From: a candidate division FCPU426 bacterium
Lineage (GTDB): Bacteria; Oederibacteriota; PGYV01; Palsa-1178
Reading direction: 5' to 3'
Assembly: GCA_003167475.1 (NCBI GenBank)
Contig: PMTB01000132.1
Location: 542 to 10,244 of the forward strand
Length of the DNA stretch: 9,703 bases
In this document: positions 5,625 through 9,703 of the stretch, piece by piece
How positions within the stretch are numbered: the stretch's first letter is position 1
Layout of the letters: each line of letters begins with the position of its first letter
Made by a program: the position numbers and the translations under genes
Notes under the pieces: model-generated
Told to the model about the DNA's origin: nothing
Seen by the model: only the letters and a program-made list of their open reading frames with translations
Database searches by the model: none

Positions 5625-8600
5625 CTACTTCACTACAGCGAACTTCCCTGTGATTCGATCCTTCTTCCCGTTACTCACGCAGTAAACATAAATCCCCGGT
5701 GATATTGTACGGTTCTTTGTCGAGATATCCAGTTGATAAGAGCCTGAAGGCGCGTCAACTTCACTTGTGTAAACTATCTCCCCATGGACATTGTAAAGCC
5801 GTATCACGCACTGTTTTGTGAGGTTTGCGAAAGTGATCACACAGCCGCCGGCGTTTTTGCAGTTCAATAAAGACGGATAAACATAAACCCCGGAAAGGCC
5901 CGGGGCCGCGCTTGGGACCGGCGGCGTTGGCGCGGCCGTAACTACGGCTGTAGCTGTGGTTGTCGGCACGGGTGTTGTCATATCGATCGAATCTATATAG
6001 CACGTCCCGGACCATGATCCTGCGTAGGTGTTTGGCACGGATATTTGCACGCCGAGCCGCTGTATACCGCTTTGGGCGGGCGTGCCGCTGCCGGTGAATG
6101 AAGGATGCGAGCAGTCAAAATTAACCGTGTTCCATATGCCCGGCGTAAGATTTTTCCATGCGCCGTTCTGCCATACCCAGCCGCCGCTTTTGATGTATAT
6201 CTGCGATCCGCCTGAGGCCGGAAAATCAGCCGGGACCCAGACATGGGCCGTGATAGTCCTGCCCAGCACGTCGCTGACGGGAAGAAAGGCGGTTTCAATC
6301 CCGCCGTTCTTTGATGAGGCAAAATTTACGGACACGGAAAGGGAATGAGAGCCAAGATAACTGTTTAGAGTGGAATTTTGCGGCGATGTCAGGCCGCCGG
6401 ATATATATGTCCAGCCCATGACCGTTGAGTCCTCAAAAGGGTAAATACTGTTGTCTGCAGGCGGCGTCGCTGTCTGCGTAGCCGAAGGAGAGGCTGAAGG
6501 ACTAGGGCCCATGGTGGGGGTGGCCGAAACGGTAGGCGTGTTGACCGGCGTACCGGGTCCGAGATAATAGGCTTTAAACGCGGTATCAGTGGAAGTTCCG
6601 GGCACGAGAAAATTCAAATTTTTTCCGTAGGCTGTATAATCAAATGATGAGGACTGTGAGCCAAGGACAGTATCCCACCACGTAACCCTCCAGTTGCCGT
6701 TGTCCGACAAGCCGCTTAAATGCACCAAACCATCGTTAACCTGCGTCAGCGGCGTGCCCAAGTGTTGCTGCCAGTAATTGTAGTTTCTGCTCTGGACCCA
6801 GCCTAAGACCCGATGGCTGCCCTGGAGCGCGTAACATCTTAGCATGCCGGTGTAGTTTGTGAATGCGTAATTAACAACGATCCAATCCGAGCCTGAATTG
6901 GTCACGTAAATTGTGTGAATGCCGGCAGGCACCGAGATTTCATAAACCGAGCCCATGGATGTTGGGTTCTGGGTAAAAACCGTGGCGCCATCCAGGTCAA
7001 TGCGCAGGCTGTTGTTCTTATTATTGGATCCGGAATATTCTTCCACATCCGTAATCCTGAATTTTCCGGCGGCGGAGTAATTGACGTGAAATGTCGGAGG
7101 GTTCTGCGAGGAAGCATATCCTGAACCGTAGAGGCGGTCACCCAGGCTGGTCTCTGCGGGCGTAAGGGTGCCATTTGAATTGACCGTGAAATTATTGCCT
7201 GGAGCCGGGGCGCTCCATGTGGTAAATCCGGGGGAAACCGTATAATCGGCCATAACCGAAGTTGTGACCTGCGGCATGACGGCTGTGTAGCCGTGCGAAT
7301 CCAGGTCCTCTCCCTGTACAAAACCCGCGATGCCCTGCCAGCGGTAATAAAGGTTGGAAGGGTATATCCAGGTATCCCACCACCATGGCATTGCGCCTCC
7401 GCCGCAGTTCGACATGAGCGAGGCCCAGTTTGATTCGTGTATTGAAAGGCCGGTGGGGTCGAGGCTGGCGCCGCTGTCGGTCGTGCTTATGCCGAGCTCT
7501 TCCTGCATGAAGGGCTTTCCCGGATTTGATGCCATCATTTGCGCCGCGGTCCCGTGGATATAGGAGGCCATATCAGTGCCTCCATAATTATGTTCCTGTG
7601 TGAAATCCATTCCCGCGTCCCAGACCGAGGTTGGCCAGCCGGATGCGTGCGCGTAACTTGTCGTGACAAGGTGATGATACGGGTCCATGGAGGTGAAATA
7701 ATCTTTTGCTGCCTGGTGCCAGGCCGCGGAAGCGGCCACCTGGTTGGCGTAATCGTCGGTCCACTCCATCTCATTCCATAATTCCCAGGAAAATAAAGCG
7801 CTTGAATAGGCATACCTGGATATGTAATAACGCCATAGTCTTTTTAAATATACCTGTACCTGGGCGTTTGTCCAGACTTCCTGAGGGGTATTTATTAACC
7901 CGCCGGTTGGATTTGCCGCGAGGTTATAAGGGTTTGAGTCCCAGTTGGGGTTGGTGATCGACGAAAATTTCCCGTGACAGATAAGGTTCAGAAGTATTTT
8001 TACATTAAGCGAGTCCGCCAGGTCAAATATATGGTCGAGCTCCCAGGCCTCCTGCTGCCGGCCGCCGTAATTTCCGGGAAGGGCCGGGGTTGAAGGGTAA
8101 CTGAAGGCCCACTCAACTTCGGTGCTCCAGGGCGCGTTCCAGACGCGTATATAATTGCCGCCGTTGGCCGCGAGAGGCGGAAGCCAGGCATCGTACTGAT
8201 AAGTGCGGCCATTGCCGGCCCAGCCCATGCCTTCGCCGAGCGGGAAATATGTGTCGCCGCTGTCAAAAGCGAAATATTTCGGGTCCTTTGAAGAGGCTCG
8301 TATGAAGCCCTTGTTTGCCGAAGCGTTGACGGTAAATTGCATCACGGCCGAAGTTTCAGTGACCCCGTCATAGGCGGATATCTGATAGTTCCACAAGCCT
8401 GTTTCATTCGGCGTAAACCGCGCCTTCCAAACCAGCGTTCCCGAAGGGTTAAGTACCTGGCTGTTAAAATCGCCGGTGCGTGTGAAACCCTGGTAAATAA
8501 ATCCGTTGACGTTGAAATGTTTCCCGGATGGCGCCGTAAAATCCACGTTGACATCTATCTGGGCAGGGTCATAAGGGTTTGTGTAAACAGTATTCAAGCC

Positions 8601-8729
8601 GAAAGCAGCCTCGAACTTGCTGTAAAGACCGACAGGCCCGTTATCCGTTATCGAATTGATACCCGGCGAAGCGCAAAGGCAGGTTGTTAAAAGAGCAAGG
8701 AAAATGGCCGGTATAAGGATTTTTTTCAT
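5625..8729 (-). CDS. Secreted modular glycoside hydrolase with C-terminal sorting-like domain
   Basis: Predicted extracellular polysaccharide-degrading enzyme of 1034 residues. A Sec signal peptide (1-20, cleavage near CLCA/SP) leads to an Ig-like DUF5060-type domain (about 28-135) and a clan-A (GH5-like) TIM barrel (about 150-475). Likely acid/base is Glu320 in WELWNE and likely nucleophile Glu411 in QEELG, followed by an aromatic WWWDTW (449-454). A beta-rich region (about 490-725) includes a putative carbohydrate-binding insertion and an ALQGSHRVLGWV-type C-terminal sandwich. Then come a Pro/Thr/Ser linker (727-758), a mannanase-like carbohydrate-binding beta-sandwich (761-917), a second linker (919-944) and a C-terminal domain (946-1034) with VYVYPS, IRLYNVHGEIV and PGIYVY, resembling T9SS type A sorting domains. 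The start overlaps the upstream gene stop (ATGA on this strand). The exact GH family and substrate are unknown; beta-mannan or beta-glucan is a guess. Confidence 0.85.
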   Translation of the reverse strand: MKKILIPAIFLALLTTCLCASPGINSITDNGPVGLYSKFEAAFGLNTVYTNPYDPAQIDVNVDFTAPSGKHFNVNGFIYQGFTRTGDFNSQVLNPSGTLVWKARFTPNETGLWNYQISAYDGVTETSAVMQFTVNASANKGFIRASSKDPKYFAFDSGDTYFPLGEGMGWAGNGRTYQYDAWLPPLAANGGNYIRVWNAPWSTEVEWAFSYPSTPALPGNYGGRQQEAWELDHIFDLADSLNVKILLNLICHGKFSSITNPNWDSNPYNLAANPTGGLINTPQEVWTNAQVQVYLKRLWRYYISRYAYSSALFSWELWNEMEWTDDYANQVAASAAWHQAAKDYFTSMDPYHHLVTTSYAHASGWPTSVWDAGMDFTQEHNYGGTDMASYIHGTAAQMMASNPGKPFMQEELGISTTDSGASLDPTGLSIHESNWASLMSNCGGGAMPWWWDTWIYPSNLYYRWQGIAGFVQGEDLDSHGYTAVMPQVTTSVMADYTVSPGFTTWSAPAPGNNFTVNSNGTLTPAETSLGDRLYGSGYASSQNPPTFHVNYSAAGKFRITDVEEYSGSNNKNNSLRIDLDGATVFTQNPTSMGSVYEISVPAGIHTIYVTNSGSDWIVVNYAFTNYTGMLRCYALQGSHRVLGWVQSRNYNYWQQHLGTPLTQVNDGLVHLSGLSDNGNWRVTWWDTVLGSQSSSFDYTAYGKNLNFLVPGTSTDTAFKAYYLGPGTPVNTPTVSATPTMGPSPSASPSATQTATPPADNSIYPFEDSTVMGWTYISGGLTSPQNSTLNSYLGSHSLSVSVNFASSKNGGIETAFLPVSDVLGRTITAHVWVPADFPASGGSQIYIKSGGWVWQNGAWKNLTPGIWNTVNFDCSHPSFTGSGTPAQSGIQRLGVQISVPNTYAGSWSGTCYIDSIDMTTPVPTTTATAVVTAAPTPPVPSAAPGLSGVYVYPSLLNCKNAGGCVITFANLTKQCVIRLYNVHGEIVYTSEVDAPSGSYQLDISTKNRTISPGIYVYCVSNGKKDRITGKFAVVK

Positions 8730-9703
8730 TTGATGTCCACCGTTTCTATTTTGTCTATGAGCAGGTAGTATCTTTTGCCAGTTTCATGCGAGTAAACAGG
8801 GGTGTTAAGGGAAAAAACAAGGCCGGTTATACCCGCTACAGGAAGAGGAAATATCAGTTCTTTCGGTCTGTTCAGGCCCCTTTTTCCTTCAAGGCATGAA
8901 GGCAGGGGTTTGTCACGGCCTGTGGAACCGTAAGCGATATCCAGCCTCGTGTGTTTATCCCATGACGCGGTTATCCTCAAAAAAGCCGGTTTTTTAGTTT
9001 TGGGCTCCCATTTGAAATAAGCGTTCAGGTCCGTATGCGTCACAAAAAAGTGGTAAGCGTCCTTCCGGGGAGTGTCCACAAAACTCAAGGCAACCCCGTC
9101 TTTTGTGGGCTCAATGTCCGCATGAGTGTCCCTGTCGGAAGCCAAAAAAGACCAGGCAGAACGGTCCTGAATGTCAACGCGCCCGGTCACAGAGGTTTTA
9201 GCCAAAGGCAGTATGTTCTTATATATCCGTATGTCCGGCCTGCCTGCAAACCCGGTTGAAAATTCCCTGACAAGTGTCCCGCAAGCCGTTGTCTGCGCGA
9301 TGAAATCGGAATCCTTGATCTTGTTCACGATGAAGTATTCATACCCGTAAAGTTGATCAGGCGTTATCCGCGACGTTGTATAGGTGATGTCCATGCCCCC
9401 TGGAACCAGCGAGTCGGACCCGGAAATACCGGGGTCATAGTCGCTCAAAGGCGGCCCGAACTCCTCATAAAGCACAGGCATGGACGGGGGTATATTTGCC
9501 AGTACCCAATCACGGGCGGTTACACGCGGGTCCTGCGTCGTATACTCGCGTTCAAGCCGGGCAAGGTTGTAAAAGTTTGAAAATGCCAGTACGATAACCA
9601 GCGTAGCAAATAACACAAGCCTGCCCGGGCAAAGGTCATATAGCAACTTTGCGCCCAGCGCGTAGAGCAAGGGCACAATGATATGCACATGCTGCATGAA
9701 CTC
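8726..9703 (-). CDS. Membrane glycosyltransferase-39-like protein, C-terminal part (5' end outside window)
   Basis: The frame is open to the window edge, so only the last 325 residues are seen. Numbering from the first visible Met (base 9697), two hydrophobic segments (about 5-20 and 26-43) resemble the last membrane helices of GT39/PMT-like, polyprenol-phosphate-sugar-dependent transferases, and EFMQHVHIIVPLLYALGA looks like the family's final transmembrane motif. ARDWVLANIPPSMPVLYEEF (about 61-80) matches the soluble segment that follows the helices in such proteins. The remaining roughly 240 residues are soluble, with beta-like patterns, and I do not recognise them. The catalytic N-terminal loops lie outside the window, so the family call is moderate. 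It is co-translated with the secreted hydrolase gene downstream (ATGA overlap), suggesting a shared role in surface or extracellular glycan metabolism. Confidence 0.6.
   Translation of the reverse strand, partial: EFMQHVHIIVPLLYALGAKLLYDLCPGRLVLFATLVIVLAFSNFYNLARLEREYTTQDPRVTARDWVLANIPPSMPVLYEEFGPPLSDYDPGISGSDSLVPGGMDITYTTSRITPDQLYGYEYFIVNKIKDSDFIAQTTACGTLVREFSTGFAGRPDIRIYKNILPLAKTSVTGRVDIQDRSAWSFLASDRDTHADIEPTKDGVALSFVDTPRKDAYHFFVTHTDLNAYFKWEPKTKKPAFLRITASWDKHTRLDIAYGSTGRDKPLPSCLEGKRGLNRPKELIFPLPVAGITGLVFSLNTPVYSHETGKRYYLLIDKIETVDIK

Noticed and set aside
5472..5702. 76-codon GTG-start frame on the + strand
   Set aside because: It runs through one arm of the inverted repeat and into the hydrolase gene in antisense, with no ribosome site and no recognisable domain.
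6032..6049. TTGGCACGG...TTTGCA, resembling a sigma-54 promoter on the + strand
   Set aside because: The GG-to-GC spacing is 13 rather than the strict 12 bases, and it lies antisense inside the hydrolase gene with no + strand gene downstream.
7535..8690. Several 80-117-codon open frames within the hydrolase gene in other frames and on the + strand
   Set aside because: They are out-of-frame shadows of a gene with strong domain evidence; none has a plausible ribosome site or a recognisable product.
8667..8729. Lipobox for lipoprotein processing in the hydrolase signal peptide (LLTTC)
   Set aside because: Thr rather than Gly/Ala/Ser precedes the Cys, and CLCA/SP gives a normal signal peptidase I site.

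Overview
The window looks like chromosomal DNA from an uncultured, Gram-negative-type bacterium. Evidence for this is dense overlapping operons, frequent AGG/ATA codons, sigma-54-type regulation, and a secreted protein with Thr/Pro-rich linkers and a C-terminal sorting-like domain. That secreted-protein architecture is common in Bacteroidetes-like T9SS users and in several candidate phyla of the Omnitrophica/Goldbacteria/Firestonebacteria kind. The lineage is inference; no rRNA or other phylogenetic marker is present.

Left region (1-4664, + strand): one tightly packed operon. It runs from the 3' part of folP (dihydropteroate synthase) through cdaA (membrane diadenylate cyclase making c-di-AMP), a minimal one-domain YbbR/CdaR-like membrane protein and pdxJ (pyridoxine 5'-phosphate synthase) to a two-component pair. 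The pair is a soluble, sensorless NtrB-like histidine kinase and an NtrC-type sigma-54 activator. Junctions from ybbR onward overlap by 1 to 4 bases (TAATG or ATGA), so vitamin, second-messenger and regulator genes appear to be transcribed and translated together.

Middle region (4665-5624): the 127-base gap after the activator gene holds a convincing -24/-12 (sigma-54) promoter. A perfect 18-base dyad lies about 110 bases upstream of the predicted start site, where NtrC-type enhancers usually sit. The promoter drives a PilZ (c-di-GMP receptor-like) gene and a very small excisionase/MerR-type HTH gene. The simplest reading is that the kinase/activator pair switches on this PilZ-HTH unit. The unit is followed by an imperfect inverted repeat of about 250 bases that fills nearly all the space between the two convergent transcription units. 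It may be a MITE-like element and/or a bidirectional terminator.

Right region (5625-9703, - strand): two overlapping genes. Upstream is the C-terminal part of a membrane protein resembling family 39 glycosyltransferases, cut by the window edge. Downstream is a 1034-residue secreted modular glycoside hydrolase (Ig-like DUF5060-type domain, clan-A TIM barrel, beta-sandwich modules, Pro/Thr linkers, C-terminal sorting-like domain). They probably act on surface or extracellular polysaccharide. No tRNA, rRNA, CRISPR array or transposase gene was seen.
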